A stretch of DNA of 64,000 nucleotides, from positions 2,358,501 through 2,422,500 of the forward strand of contig NZ_JAMQPV010000001.1 in assembly GCF_026151395.1 (NCBI RefSeq), given 5' to 3'. Under the pieces are notes generated by a model. It worked only from the letters and a program-made list of their open reading frames with translations, did no database searches and was not told the DNA's origin. The position numbers were made by a program, and so were the translations under genes. The stretch comes from Leptospira limi. Lineage in GTDB: Bacteria; Spirochaetota; Leptospiria; Leptospirales; Leptospiraceae. This document shows positions 17,772-28,528 of the stretch, piece after piece; within the stretch, counting starts at the first letter, position 1, and every line of letters begins with the position of its first letter.

Positions 17772-19577
17772 TTAATCTCCTGTTTTGAGAATGGATAAAA
17801 AGGCTTCTTGTGGGATTTCCACGTTTCCGATTTGTTTCATTCTCTTTTTTCCTTCTTTTTGTTTTTCGAGGAGTTTTTTCTTACGAGAAATATCACCACC
17901 GTAACATTTTGCGGTTACGTTTTTGCGAAGGGCAGAGATACTTTCACGAGCCACTACTTTTGACCCTATGGCAGCTTGTAAAGGGATCATAAATTGGTGT
18001 CGAGGGATGAGGTCTTTTAGTTTTTCAATGATGACCCTACCCCTTTCCTCTGCCTTGGATTTATGCACAATGGAAGATAGTGCATCCACTGGTTCCCCAT
18101 TCACAAGGATGTCCATTCGCACAAGTTTCGAATCACGGTAACCCACTTCTTCATAATCAAGTGAGGCATAACCTTTTGTGTAGGATTTTAACTTGTCATA
18201 AAATTCGAAGATCAATTCCGCTAAGGGAAGTTCGTAGGTTAATTGCAGTTTGTCTTTGGATAAGTAAACTGTATCCATGTGGATCCCACGTTTTTCAATC
18301 ACGAGGGACATGATATTTCCCACATAGGATTCGGGAGCAATGATTGTCGCTTTGACAAAGGGTTCTTCCGATTTTCCAATGAGAATGGGGTCTGGCCATT
18401 TACTCGGGTTATCCACTTCGATCACTTCGTCTTTGGTTGTGGTTATGCGAAATTTTACCGATGGAGCCGTTGTGATGAGGGCAAGGTTAAATTCCCTTTC
18501 CAAACGTTCTTGTACGATCTCCATATGAAGGAGGCCAAGATAACCAACGCGGAAACCAAATCCCAGCGCTGCAGAATTTTCCCTTTCAAAGGTGAGAGCA
18601 GAGTCATTTAACTTTAGTTTCTCGATAGCATCAACCAGGGCATCAAAGTCTTCCCCATTGATGGGAAATAGTCCTGCAAATACCATTGGTTTTGCGTCTT
18701 TAAAACCTTTTACGTCTTCTGCGGTTTGGCGATTGGCATGAGTAATGGTATCTCCCGTTTTGGCATCTCCCATTTTTTTCATACCGGCGACGACATACCC
18801 TACATCCCCTGCTTGGAGTTCTTCGCAAGCCACCATAGAGAGTCTGTTGATCCCCACTTCCGTCACCGTAAACTGGCGACCAATGTTCATCATGTGAATC
18901 ATTTCTCCTTTACGAAGTTTTCCGTCATATAACCGAACTTTGGCGACAACACCCATGTAGGTATCAAAAAAGGAATCGTAAATAAGAGCTTTGAGTGGAG
19001 CATCCACATCCCCAACCGGTGGTGGAAGTAGGTAACAAATGGCTTCGAGTACTTCCTGGACATTTAGTCCTGTTTTTGCTGATATCGGAATTGCCTCTTC
19101 TGGATTCAGGCCAAGTGACTCTTCGATCATCAGTTTACATTTATCAATGTCTGCAGAAGGAAGATCAATTTTATTGATGACAGGGATGATGCGAAGGTCT
19201 AGGTCCATCGCGAGATATAAGTTAGCAAGTGTTTGTGCTTCGACCCCTTGGCTTGCATCTACAATGAGAAGAACCCCTTCACAAGCAGCAAGAGAACGTG
19301 ACACTTCGTACGTAAAGTCGACGTGGCCCGGAGTATCAATTAAATTTAGGTGGTAGACGTTTCCGTCTTTGGCATGGTAATCAAAAGAAGCATTGTTTGC
19401 TTTGATCGTGATCCCACGTTCCCTTTCGATGTCCATGGAATCGAGGATTTGGTCTTTTTTGGTACGTTGGTCCGTAACAAGACCAATCTCAAGCAAACGA
19501 TCCGCCAGAGTGGACTTTCCATGGTCGACATGGGCGATGATGGAAAAATTGCGGGTGAATTTTTGGCGTTCGTTCAC
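17772..19577 (-). CDS. lepA: Elongation factor 4 (LepA), ribosome-associated GTPase
   Basis: Translational GTPase that acts on ribosomes, proposed to back-translocate or to assist initiation and 30S assembly. Full length at 601 residues, with the P loop AHVDHGKS (15-22), the G2/G3 region [10 protein letters not shown] and [14 protein letters not shown] for guanine binding, and the family-specific C-terminal domain with the [19 protein letters not shown] stretch. It stands alone on the minus strand, and its start faces eno across 122 bases. Confidence 0.97.
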   Translation of the reverse strand: MNERQKFTRNFSIIAHVDHGKSTLADRLLEIGLVTDQRTKKDQILDSMDIERERGITIKANNASFDYHAKDGNVYHLNLIDTPGHVDFTYEVSRSLAACEGVLLIVDASQGVEAQTLANLYLAMDLDLRIIPVINKIDLPSADIDKCKLMIEESLGLNPEEAIPISAKTGLNVQEVLEAICYLLPPPVGDVDAPLKALIYDSFFDTYMGVVAKVRLYDGKLRKGEMIHMMNIGRQFTVTEVGINRLSMVACEELQAGDVGYVVAGMKKMGDAKTGDTITHANRQTAEDVKGFKDAKPMVFAGLFPINGEDFDALVDAIEKLKLNDSALTFERENSAALGFGFRVGYLGLLHMEIVQERLEREFNLALITTAPSVKFRITTTKDEVIEVDNPSKWPDPILIGKSEEPFVKATIIAPESYVGNIMSLVIEKRGIHMDTVYLSKDKLQLTYELPLAELIFEFYDKLKSYTKGYASLDYEEVGYRDSKLVRMDILVNGEPVDALSSIVHKSKAEERGRVIIEKLKDLIPRHQFMIPLQAAIGSKVVARESISALRKNVTAKCYGGDISRKKKLLEKQKEGKKRMKQIGNVEIPQEAFLSILKTGD

Positions 19578-19684
19578 GGTTCCCTCTTCTTTTTAAGTCA
19601 TTTTCCTGGAACGAGGCTCTTTGTCGAAAAAGTTTATTGTCAGAGGCTTAAAATTCCTAAGACTGGAAGGAAATTATCCCTTAG

Positions 19685-21001
<1,317 letters not shown>

Positions 21002-21002
21002 A

Positions 21003-21467
21003 ATGACAGCAACCAAAGCCTCTCTTCTCTTAACCTATGTTTGTGCTTGTCTCTACCTCGGACTTTTGTCCGAGTCAGGGGTTGCGGAACGTATGCGTTT
21101 AGAAAAAGAACTCACGAATCTCAATGCAGAGGTGGAGAGGCTTGTGGTTGAAAACCAAGGGCTGGAAGAAAAGGAAAGGTTACTCAAAAATGATGCCTAT
21201 GCCTTGGAACAAGAAGCCCGAAAGTACTACTTACTTTCAGAAACAGCACATGTGCTAAAATTTGAAGAATTTCCAGAGAAAACTGGTGCCAAACCAAAGG
21301 CTCTTCCTACTTCCATCCGTGAAGCGGGTTTAGGTGGCGAGTGGAAAGAACCACCTCTCTTTTTGTTACGATTCTTTTTTATTTCTTTTAGTGTTTTCCT
21401 GATTCTAGGTGTGTACTACAAGCTGAAACGCTTGCCTCATACGTCTAACCAGAAAAGACTGAACTAA
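21003..21467 (+). CDS. FtsB/DivIC-like septum formation protein
   Basis: A 154-residue membrane protein with an N-terminal hydrophobic segment (about 7-23), a coiled coil with regular leucines (about 30-75, e.g. [20 protein letters not shown]) and a short conserved EEFPEKTG region, the plan of FtsB/DivIC proteins of the cell-division complex. Unusually, a second membrane helix (about 118-138) lies at the C-terminus, so the topology differs from the E. coli protein. The position just after eno supports the assignment. The start codon follows the eno stop by one base and clpP-like starts one base after its stop. Confidence 0.75.
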   Translation: MTATKASLLLTYVCACLYLGLLSESGVAERMRLEKELTNLNAEVERLVVENQGLEEKERLLKNDAYALEQEARKYYLLSETAHVLKFEEFPEKTGAKPKALPTSIREAGLGGEWKEPPLFLLRFFFISFSVFLILGVYYKLKRLPHTSNQKRLN

Positions 21468-21468
21468 T

Positions 21469-22077
21469 ATGCCAGAAGAAGAAACACCAGAAAAAGAAAT
21501 CACCGAAACCATCCAAGACCTCATTAGCGACAAAAACATGGGAAAGAAGTTCCTGGAAAAACGGAAAATCTTTCTCTGGGGTCCTGTCACTGACGAATCC
21601 TCCAAGGAACTAACAGCCAAACTCATGTATTTAGAGATGGTTGATCCTGGAAAACCAATTACATTTTATATCAATAGCCCTGGTGGTGTTGTCACCTCAG
21701 GACTTGTCGTGTATGACACGATGCAAATGATTTCCTCTCCCGTACACACAGTTTGTATGGGTATGGCAGCTTCAATGGGATCCATTCTCCTCATTGGTGG
21801 CAAAAAAGGAAATCGTTACATATGGCCTAATGGTCGTGTGATGATCCACCAACCATCGATTGGTGGGCAAATCCAAGCTCCTGCAACGGATTTACTCATC
21901 CATGCACAGGACATAGTCAAAACCAAAGAAAAACTCAATCAGATGTTAGCGGAAGCTTGTGGAAAATCCTACGAACAATTGGTGGAAGACACTGATCGCG
22001 ATTATTATATGGATGCAGAACAAGCACTTGCTTATGGCATCGTTGATAAGATCGTAAACACAATTGACGTCGTCTAA
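21469..22077 (+). CDS. clpP: ClpP-family serine protease subunit
   Basis: Proteolytic subunit of an ATP-dependent Clp protease; forms a barrel of two heptamers. At 202 residues it is of normal length. The catalytic serine lies in GMAASMGS (Ser102), the histidine in MIHQPS (His127), and the acidic member in the DTDRD segment (174-178). The active-site neighbourhood FYINSPGG (67-73) is intact. No clpX or clpA follows; this may be one of two ClpP paralogues, as is common in spirochaetes. Its stop lies inside the start region of the next gene (14-base overlap). Confidence 0.92.
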   Translation: MPEEETPEKEITETIQDLISDKNMGKKFLEKRKIFLWGPVTDESSKELTAKLMYLEMVDPGKPITFYINSPGGVVTSGLVVYDTMQMISSPVHTVCMGMAASMGSILLIGGKKGNRYIWPNGRVMIHQPSIGGQIQAPATDLLIHAQDIVKTKEKLNQMLAEACGKSYEQLVEDTDRDYYMDAEQALAYGIVDKIVNTIDVV

Positions 22078-23071
22078 CAAAGAGTTTAAACCTAGAAGAT
22101 TTTTAGAAGGTCGTCACCTTCAAACTGTCTACAATGTACTGTTTCCTCCGGACAATGCACTGGAGGATGAGTATTATTCAGAAAGTATCCTCATTCCCAC
22201 AAACGATGGGTCTGGGGATATACTTTGGCTTGAACACAACCCCCCTCTTTCCCAAATCCGAAAACACGCTTCTGCTTGGAATGGATCCTACATCATGCTC
22301 GTACATGGTATGGAAGGAAGTTCCGAATCCCATTATATGGTAAGTGTGGGAAAGGAAGCTCTTAACCGAGGTTATGGGGTGATTCGTATGAACCTTCGGA
22401 ATTGTGGGAGAGGTTTAGGCCTTGCAAGAAAGCCATATAATGCTGGTCAGTCGGAAGATATCGAAGCAGTATTGAAATATATTTATAAACATTTTTCGAG
22501 ATCCATTTTGGTTTCAGGGTTTTCCTTATCCGCCAATATGGTCTTAAAGTTTTTTGGAGAAAAAAGAGAACATTACGCCAAAGCCTTTACGGCAACTTCT
22601 CCTCCCCTAGACTTAAAACGGAGTTGTGATTTTATTGATTCTCGTGCTGGGAATTTTTACAGAGATCACTTTTTGGAAACAATGAAAGAAAAGGTTTCCG
22701 CAGGGATCTATGATTTGACTGAAAAACAGAAGGAACAGGTCCTTCGTAGTAAGTCGTTTTTTGATTTTGATGATTTTTTTACGGCACCAATCTCTGGTTA
22801 TACGAATGTTTTGGAATATTACAATATTTGTTCCAGTTTAAAATACTTACCAGGGATCAAACTCCCTGGACTCATTGTCCATGCGGATGATGATCCCGTT
22901 GTACCTTCCGAAGTTTGGCATGAAATTCGTTGGAAGTCATTTCCCATGTTACAAACTGTTCTAACAGAAAAAGGTGGTCATGTGGGTTATATCAGCGATC
23001 CATCTCCCGATAATCCAGAAGGTCGCTGGTTACCCAAGATACTTCTCGATTTTTTTGATTCCAAAATCTAA
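22064..23071 (+). CDS. Alpha/beta hydrolase of the YheT type
   Basis: A 335-residue serine hydrolase of the YheT/COG0429 group, likely an esterase. Family marks are the N-terminal [29 protein letters not shown] (about 90-101), NLRNCGRG, the nucleophile elbow GFSLSAN with its serine near residue 150, and the terminal GGHVGY with the histidine. TTG at 22064 is the only start that keeps the conserved N-terminus and overlaps clpP by 14 bases, so translation is probably coupled. Substrate unknown. Confidence 0.85.
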   Translation: MTSSNKEFKPRRFLEGRHLQTVYNVLFPPDNALEDEYYSESILIPTNDGSGDILWLEHNPPLSQIRKHASAWNGSYIMLVHGMEGSSESHYMVSVGKEALNRGYGVIRMNLRNCGRGLGLARKPYNAGQSEDIEAVLKYIYKHFSRSILVSGFSLSANMVLKFFGEKREHYAKAFTATSPPLDLKRSCDFIDSRAGNFYRDHFLETMKEKVSAGIYDLTEKQKEQVLRSKSFFDFDDFFTAPISGYTNVLEYYNICSSLKYLPGIKLPGLIVHADDDPVVPSEVWHEIRWKSFPMLQTVLTEKGGHVGYISDPSPDNPEGRWLPKILLDFFDSKI

Positions 23072-23110
23072 TCTCATTAAATAATACAATAGAACGTAGG
23101 ATGGTTTGTG

Positions 23111-24496
23111 ATGCGTGACCTTTTAAAAGAATGTTTATCGGAAGAATCTGGGTTTGTTGAATTACGATACCACCACAAAGAAAGTCGTTCCTTTTTTGCA
23201 GAACGAGGGCGTGTGGAATCCACTGCTTTACGGAAACGTACTGGGGTTGGAGTTCGGGTATTAGAATCAGGAACTTGGGGTTTTGCTTCTACAAGTGAAG
23301 TCACAAAAGCTTCCATCCAAAATGCGATCCAAATCGCAAAAAAAGCAGCTAGGCTTTCCTCTGCCCTTCGTAAAGATAAGATCCCGAATTTACCAAAGGC
23401 TAATTTTGCCGTTGGTGACTTTATTGGAAAAGGGATAGAAGACTTCCGTTCTCGTTCTGTGGAAGAAAAATTGAAAATGGTCCTCGATATCCAAAACGAA
23501 GCGGCTAAACAATCCACCAAACTCCAGTCAGTTGGTTGTGGGTATTCTGAAATTTATGAAGAAAAAGCCATTGTCACAACAGACGGGGCAGATAGTTTTT
23601 TTAGTTTGGTAAGACCAGAATTTCGAGTTTCTGCAGTTGCCAAAGAAGATGGAAAATTGGAATCAGGTTCTCATTCAATCGGTGTCACAGGTGGTTGGGA
23701 CTGTTTGTTCCGGAGCCAATCCCCTTCTCAAATTTCGGAGGAAGCCTGTAAAACCGCTGTGGATTTACTTTCCAGTGAACTCCCGCTAGGCGGGTTATCC
23801 ACTGTCATCCTCAGTCCTTCCATTGTGGGACTACTTGTCCATGAAGCAATTGGACACACCGTGGAGGCTGATTTTGTTCTCTCAGGTTCTGTTGCCCAAG
23901 GGAAAATTGGCCACCGAGTTGGATCCGACTTAGTGACGTTATGTGATTCTGGTTCCTCAGAATTTTATGAAGGAGCTGGTGGAACCATCCCTGTGGATGA
24001 TGAAGGTGTGATTCCAACCAATACTGTCATAATCAAAAATGGAATTCTTTCCTCCTATCTTCATAACCGTGAAACTGCAGAACGTTTTGGTGTGGCACCA
24101 ACTGGTTCGGCAAGAGCTTGGGAATATGGAGATGTTCCTCTCATTCGTATGCGGAATACATTTTTACTCCCTGGAGATTCTAGCTTAGAAGAGATGATTG
24201 CAAACACCAAAGATGGGTATTACCTAGATGGAGCTAAAAATGGCCAAGCAGATGCGACTGGTGAGTTTATGTTCGCCGTTCAAAAAGCATATCGAATCCA
24301 AAACGGAAAAATCACGAATTTATTAAAAGGTGTAACTGTTTCGGGTCTTGCTTTTGATGTTTTACAAAATGTAGATATGGTTTCCAAAGAATTTAAATGG
24401 GATTTGGGATCGGGCCACTGCGGGAAAGGACAACCTGCAAAAGTGGATGCCGGTGGACCTTATGTTCGCACGAAAGTTTTATTAGGTGGTAAATAA
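23111..24496 (+). CDS. tldD: TldD metalloprotease subunit
   Basis: Catalytic partner of the TldD/PmbA (TldE) heterodimeric zinc protease, which trims unfolded peptides and matures some modified peptides. The zinc motif HEAIGH (His244-His249) is intact, with the following HTVEADFV region and the downstream GTIPVDDEG and ATGEFMF stretches of the family. The frame also offers GTG at 23108; ATG at 23111 is chosen, with GTAGGA ten bases before. It overlaps pmbA by one base (TAATG), so the two subunits are made in step. Confidence 0.92.
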   Translation: MRDLLKECLSEESGFVELRYHHKESRSFFAERGRVESTALRKRTGVGVRVLESGTWGFASTSEVTKASIQNAIQIAKKAARLSSALRKDKIPNLPKANFAVGDFIGKGIEDFRSRSVEEKLKMVLDIQNEAAKQSTKLQSVGCGYSEIYEEKAIVTTDGADSFFSLVRPEFRVSAVAKEDGKLESGSHSIGVTGGWDCLFRSQSPSQISEEACKTAVDLLSSELPLGGLSTVILSPSIVGLLVHEAIGHTVEADFVLSGSVAQGKIGHRVGSDLVTLCDSGSSEFYEGAGGTIPVDDEGVIPTNTVIIKNGILSSYLHNRETAERFGVAPTGSARAWEYGDVPLIRMRNTFLLPGDSSLEEMIANTKDGYYLDGAKNGQADATGEFMFAVQKAYRIQNGKITNLLKGVTVSGLAFDVLQNVDMVSKEFKWDLGSGHCGKGQPAKVDAGGPYVRTKVLLGGK

Positions 24497-25875
24497 TGGA
24501 TCGTGGTGCGATAGAAAAACGATTAAACGACCAAAAAGATTTACTTACCAATTTGATTTCGAAAGCCAAGTCCAATGGAATGGAACAAGTAGAGATTTAT
24601 TCCAGTTATGGTTATTCAGAGGATGTGAGTTTAGAAAAAAACGATCTTAATAACTGTACTGCAACCGAAGAAAATATGTTTGGGATCCGTGTGATCCATG
24701 AAGGAAACCAAGGGTTTCTCATTTCCAATCACATCCCTAGTTTGTATACATCCATTGAAGAAGCATATCAATTGGCAAAAAGCCAGTCCACACCTGATCT
24801 GGATTTAGTTTTACCAGAAGTAAGACAACTCACAAATCAATTTGATACTTATGATAGTTCCCTTGATACGATGGGAATTGAAGACCTCGTTTCCTTTGCC
24901 AAAGAGGCACTAGGTTGGCGAAGTGATTTGTATGATAAAATCAACATTGACTCCGGTGATTTTTCGCTTAGCAAAGGTTATAAGTTAATTGTATCTTCTA
25001 AAGGTGTGATGGCCCATGAATTAGGGGCAGAACTTTCAGCATCTGTTATGGGGATGGGTGTGGATGGAGATCTCGTTGGAAGTTTTGACTATGATTCTGC
25101 TAGTGGTTTCACAAAAGACCAATTCCAGACACTTTGGAAAAAAGCGTTCCATAATTTTGGAGATAAATGTATGGGAGCCTTGTATGCAAAACCAACAACT
25201 GGATTCCAAGGTAAAGTTTTACTCCCACCAGATGCCGTTTATTCCTTTTTCCTTGGGCTTTTTATTGGTTCCTTGAATGGAACTAGTTTACGAAAAGGGA
25301 AATCAAAAATGGCTGGGAAAATAGGAGAAAAAGTAGCCTCTTCGTTACTGTCCATTTGGGATGATCCAACGAACAAAGGTTTCATGGGATCGACTGGATT
25401 TGACAGAGAAGGAATGCCTACTACTTTCAAAAAAGTCTTAACGGAAGGAGTTCTTGAATCTTATTTTTATAATACATATGAAGCTAAAAAAGCGAAACTT
25501 CCTTTTTCCAATGGATGCGCAACTGGCGGTGCCCAAAGCCTCCCAGGTTGTGGGCCAAAACAATTACAAATCGCTCCAGGAAATACAAACAAAGATGAGT
25601 TTTTTAAACTGCCAGGCAAAACACTTTTTGTGAATCGAATCTCAGGCACAAAAGATGGAGCATCGGGAGATTTTTCTGGTGTTGTTAAAGGTGGTTACCT
25701 CTTAGAAGGGGGTGAAAAAATTCCAGTACGCGAAGTTCAAATTGTAGGAAATGCATTTGATGCTTTAAATCAAATTGAAGCGATTGCAAAAGAGGGAGAA
25801 CTCATTGGCGAATCGTCATTTGTTCCTTATATGTTACTCGATGGATTTACGATTACAGGTGTGATGGAAAACTAA
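24496..25875 (+). CDS. pmbA: PmbA/TldE subunit of the TldD/PmbA protease
   Basis: The non-catalytic paralogue of TldD. The 459 residues share the fold (MEQVEIYSSYGYSEDV at the N-terminus, RKGKSKMAGKIGEKVASS in the middle, GDFSGVVKGGYLLEGG near the end) but lack the HExxxH zinc motif, as expected for this partner. Its start codon overlaps the tldD stop, and the next gene begins two bases after its own stop. Confidence 0.9.
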   Translation: MDRGAIEKRLNDQKDLLTNLISKAKSNGMEQVEIYSSYGYSEDVSLEKNDLNNCTATEENMFGIRVIHEGNQGFLISNHIPSLYTSIEEAYQLAKSQSTPDLDLVLPEVRQLTNQFDTYDSSLDTMGIEDLVSFAKEALGWRSDLYDKINIDSGDFSLSKGYKLIVSSKGVMAHELGAELSASVMGMGVDGDLVGSFDYDSASGFTKDQFQTLWKKAFHNFGDKCMGALYAKPTTGFQGKVLLPPDAVYSFFLGLFIGSLNGTSLRKGKSKMAGKIGEKVASSLLSIWDDPTNKGFMGSTGFDREGMPTTFKKVLTEGVLESYFYNTYEAKKAKLPFSNGCATGGAQSLPGCGPKQLQIAPGNTNKDEFFKLPGKTLFVNRISGTKDGASGDFSGVVKGGYLLEGGEKIPVREVQIVGNAFDALNQIEAIAKEGELIGESSFVPYMLLDGFTITGVMEN

Positions 25876-25877
25876 CC

Positions 25878-26411
25878 ATGCCACAAGAGATTTTAGAAAG
25901 ACCTGCCGGTGCTTCATTTTTTCTCATCGTATCTTACGAGAATGAAGATACACTGTTTGAATTAAAAATTTTAAGCGAAAAACGTTTTTCTAAAATACTC
26001 TATGAGTCATTAGTATTGCCCAGATGGATTCCGGATGAATCAGAACGAGAGTTCGCTTATCCTGGTCGTTTTACAAAGGTATTGTCTTTCAAACAACGGA
26101 TCCATAGAGAAGAAATTGTTGAGAAAAAGAAAGACAGTTTGGAATTCCAAAACCTCCTCCAAAAAAAAGATTTAAGTACTTTGTTGGTTCCTGGGTATGT
26201 TACTTCACATAACATTGTGATTGCGAAGTCAAAGGATGATTTCCACCGCATGTATTTATTCCAAGGTGTTTATGCGGAAACAGTGTATCATTTTTCTAGA
26301 GGGATACTACAACCCCTACCTTCTACTCAGAATTATTTCAAAGAAAAAGAGGTAGTTTATTTTTTTAACACTCTCAGGGAATCGTATGAGTTTAACAAAT
26401 TTAAATCTTAA
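25878..26411 (+). CDS. DUF4416 family protein
   Basis: A 177-residue soluble protein matching the DUF4416 pattern: a start FFLIVSYENEDTLFEL, the middle VPGYVTSHNIVIAKSKDD and the marked segment HRMYLFQGVYAETVYHF, which corresponds to the HRIYLGDGIYAE-like core of the family. The function of DUF4416 is unknown. It lies two bases after pmbA and overlaps the following lipoprotein gene by 26 bases, so it belongs to the eno-clpP-tldD run of genes. Confidence 0.82.
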   Translation: MPQEILERPAGASFFLIVSYENEDTLFELKILSEKRFSKILYESLVLPRWIPDESEREFAYPGRFTKVLSFKQRIHREEIVEKKKDSLEFQNLLQKKDLSTLLVPGYVTSHNIVIAKSKDDFHRMYLFQGVYAETVYHFSRGILQPLPSTQNYFKEKEVVYFFNTLRESYEFNKFKS

Positions 26412-26976
26412 CCAATCAAATTCGATTTGGAACAAATCACATTTTCCCTCTACTCTGATTCTAGCTCTTTTGTTTTTATCCCAATGCATTTTGTCAGAGG
26501 ACAAGGGATTTCAGTTTTGCGATAATTTTAATGATGAACTGAAGTGTATAGAACCAAAAACGGAAAATGATATCGTTTTTTTGGATCAAACTAAATTCAA
26601 AAAAGAAAATCCAACGTATGAAGATTTTGGCAATTTTCTCTATTTTACAGCCAGAGAAACACCAGGGTTTCGACTGGTTTTAGATTCACCATGGAACGGT
26701 AAAACGTCAGAAGAGTTTCGTAGTGGATACAATGCTTATTTAGTGTATGGCAATGCAAAAGAAAGAATGGAAGGGAATTCTTTCCAACCAAAAACTGTGG
26801 TTTCCTTTCATTATTTAGGTGCCTTGTTAAAAGAAGAATTTCGCCATATCGGGATTGCGAAAAATCCATTCCAAATCGAAGCCTTAGGCCCTATCGTTTT
26901 GACTTATATTGTGGAAATACCTGGTAAAGAACCGATTTCCAAAGTAAGGACGATCCAACTCCGATGGAAACCGTAA
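26386..26976 (+). CDS. Putative lipoprotein, unknown function
   Basis: A 196-residue product with an N-terminal leader and a lipobox-like FLSQC (about Cys35), then a soluble part of about 160 residues without recognised motifs. The first 20 residues before the hydrophobic core are long for a signal peptide, so a later start is possible, but the ATG overlapping the DUF4416 gene by 26 bases fits the operon. It ends ten bases before a convergent gene, with no clear terminator between. Confidence 0.65.
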   Translation: MSLTNLNLNQSNSIWNKSHFPSTLILALLFLSQCILSEDKGFQFCDNFNDELKCIEPKTENDIVFLDQTKFKKENPTYEDFGNFLYFTARETPGFRLVLDSPWNGKTSEEFRSGYNAYLVYGNAKERMEGNSFQPKTVVSFHYLGALLKEEFRHIGIAKNPFQIEALGPIVLTYIVEIPGKEPISKVRTIQLRWKP

Positions 26977-26986
26977 CGTCTTACCT

Positions 26987-27733
26987 TTATTTCTGAATGT
27001 ACAATCCATTTGGATCAAAGAAAAAATCCATAGGTGTATAATCCAAATATAACAATGATAATACGGAAAGGGAAATCGCTCCTACGACAGGAATCAGGAG
27101 ATTGTCATCTACTAAACCCTTGGCTGTAGTGTTGGAAAAAAACTCTGTAACACAAGAGAGAAGAACCGACACAAAAACGATCACGATGGGAGTCCAAGTA
27201 AATCCATGGTGGTCATACAAAGAGATAAAACTTTCAGGATGAGATTTTGTGATGAGATACAAAACAAAAACGGAAAAGATTAAAGCTGGAATCAAAAATC
27301 CAAATACACCTTCAATGGATTTTCCATTGTAAAAACGGTGTTTGCCATATTTACTTCCCACATAAGCAGCAAATGGATCTCCTATGACTAAAAATAGAAT
27401 TGCGAGGATTGCTACTTCCGCTGGAAAAAAACAAACAACGATTAGATTGGCAAGAAAATAAGGAACTGTCCCATTAAATCGTTTCCTTTCAGATTCTTTC
27501 ATAAGAAAACCAAAATACCGATAAAAAAACGCTTCAAATCCGCTATGGCTCAAACGAAACAATTCCAATAGAAAAAGTGCTAAAAGGAAAATGCCAAGCG
27601 AAGTTACAAGGATGGCTCGTGTGGCATAAACAAGTCCAAATGCATCTCGGAATGGTTCTAAGTATAAAGTAACTGGAATGATGAGTCCCAATACATGCCA
27701 AATTTTACGAAAAAAATTAAATCCTGAACTCAT
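26987..27733 (-). CDS. CTP-dependent lipid kinase-like membrane protein (dolichol/phytol kinase family)
   Basis: A 248-residue integral membrane protein with about seven helices. The marked segment VIGDPFAAYVGSKYG and the later GKSIEGVFGFL (about 120-155) match the active-site loops of the SEC59/phytol kinase/CTP-dependent diacylglycerol kinase family, and a distal VTEFFSN stretch also fits. It would phosphorylate a prenol or diacylglycerol; which lipid is unknown. The STAS gene upstream ends only six bases before its start, so the two are probably co-transcribed. Confidence 0.75.
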   Translation of the reverse strand: MSSGFNFFRKIWHVLGLIIPVTLYLEPFRDAFGLVYATRAILVTSLGIFLLALFLLELFRLSHSGFEAFFYRYFGFLMKESERKRFNGTVPYFLANLIVVCFFPAEVAILAILFLVIGDPFAAYVGSKYGKHRFYNGKSIEGVFGFLIPALIFSVFVLYLITKSHPESFISLYDHHGFTWTPIVIVFVSVLLSCVTEFFSNTTAKGLVDDNLLIPVVGAISLSVLSLLYLDYTPMDFFFDPNGLYIQK

Positions 27734-27739
27734 TGTGTT

Positions 27740-28096
27740 TTACCTACTGGGTCTGGAAGCCATTTTGAATGCAGCTTCCTCATTATTTGCGATGGGGAAT
27801 AAATTGCGAACACCTGCCATAAGAAATGCCTGTCTTACACTTAACGGAAGGTTGATGAGAATGATTTTGTGTTTTTGTAAAAATGCTTCTTCATTTAATG
27901 TTTTGAAGGCAACAATGCCTTGGGTTGTGACCATGTTCAGTTCCTCTAAATCGAGAATCACTGACCCATGTTTTAAGGAATTGGTGACCGATTTGATGCA
28001 CTTTTCCGCTGTGAAGTTGTTTAGATTTCCTTGTAATTTGGTTACGTAAACGGTATCAATTTTTTCAGTGGACACTACTAAATCGTCTAAACTCAT
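27740..28096 (-). CDS. STAS-domain protein (anti-sigma antagonist-like)
   Basis: A 118-residue single STAS domain like SpoIIAA/RsbV. The loop that in the family reads DSSG is TTQG here (LEELNMVTTQGIVAF), so the phosphorylatable serine is absent and control by a partner kinase is doubtful. It may act as a constitutive or structural STAS protein. Six bases separate it from the lipid kinase-like gene downstream. Confidence 0.8.
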   Translation of the reverse strand: MSLDDLVVSTEKIDTVYVTKLQGNLNNFTAEKCIKSVTNSLKHGSVILDLEELNMVTTQGIVAFKTLNEEAFLQKHKIILINLPLSVRQAFLMAGVRNLFPIANNEEAAFKMASRPSR

Positions 28097-28170
28097 AAAT
28101 TTTTCTAATTTTCTTATTTCATTCTTGCACTCTATTGCAAGTAAATAAAAGTTTTGGAAGGAAGTGTGTT

Positions 28171-28494
28171 TTGAAGGTAACTGTTGCTCATCTCTACAAA
28201 AAACTGGAAGAACTCGACCGTGATGTTGTGGAATTAAAAAAACTCACCGACAGGCTTGCTACTGACAGAGAATATTCTCCTATCTTAAAAGAAACATTTT
28301 TATCGGAAATGTCGAAATTAGAAGACCAAAAGGCAGAGATTTTAGGCCTAAACATTGAAAAACAAGGAACATCGGTCCATTCTTTAAAGGCAAAAACAAC
28401 TGACACTCGCAGTACAGAAGTCACTAAAAAAGAAATCAACGTTACCTTTCCTCCTGAACCGAAAAAACCTGACCGACCTGTTCGCAAATATTAA
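28171..28494 (+). CDS. Small coiled-coil protein, unknown function
   Basis: A 107-residue soluble, charged protein; the first 55 residues form a coiled coil (YKKLEELDRDVVELKKL), then a threonine/lysine-rich tail ends with PEPKKPDRPVRKY. TTG at 28171 follows GGAAGGAAG at seven bases, and is preferred over a TTG at 28135 that would add residues without coil character. It lies 34 bases before the PpiC-like lipoprotein gene. Family not recognised. Confidence 0.7.
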   Translation: MKVTVAHLYKKLEELDRDVVELKKLTDRLATDREYSPILKETFLSEMSKLEDQKAEILGLNIEKQGTSVHSLKAKTTDTRSTEVTKKEINVTFPPEPKKPDRPVRKY

Positions 28495-28528
28495 TTGATT
28501 TAAAGACTGTAAAAGACAAGGAACCCCA

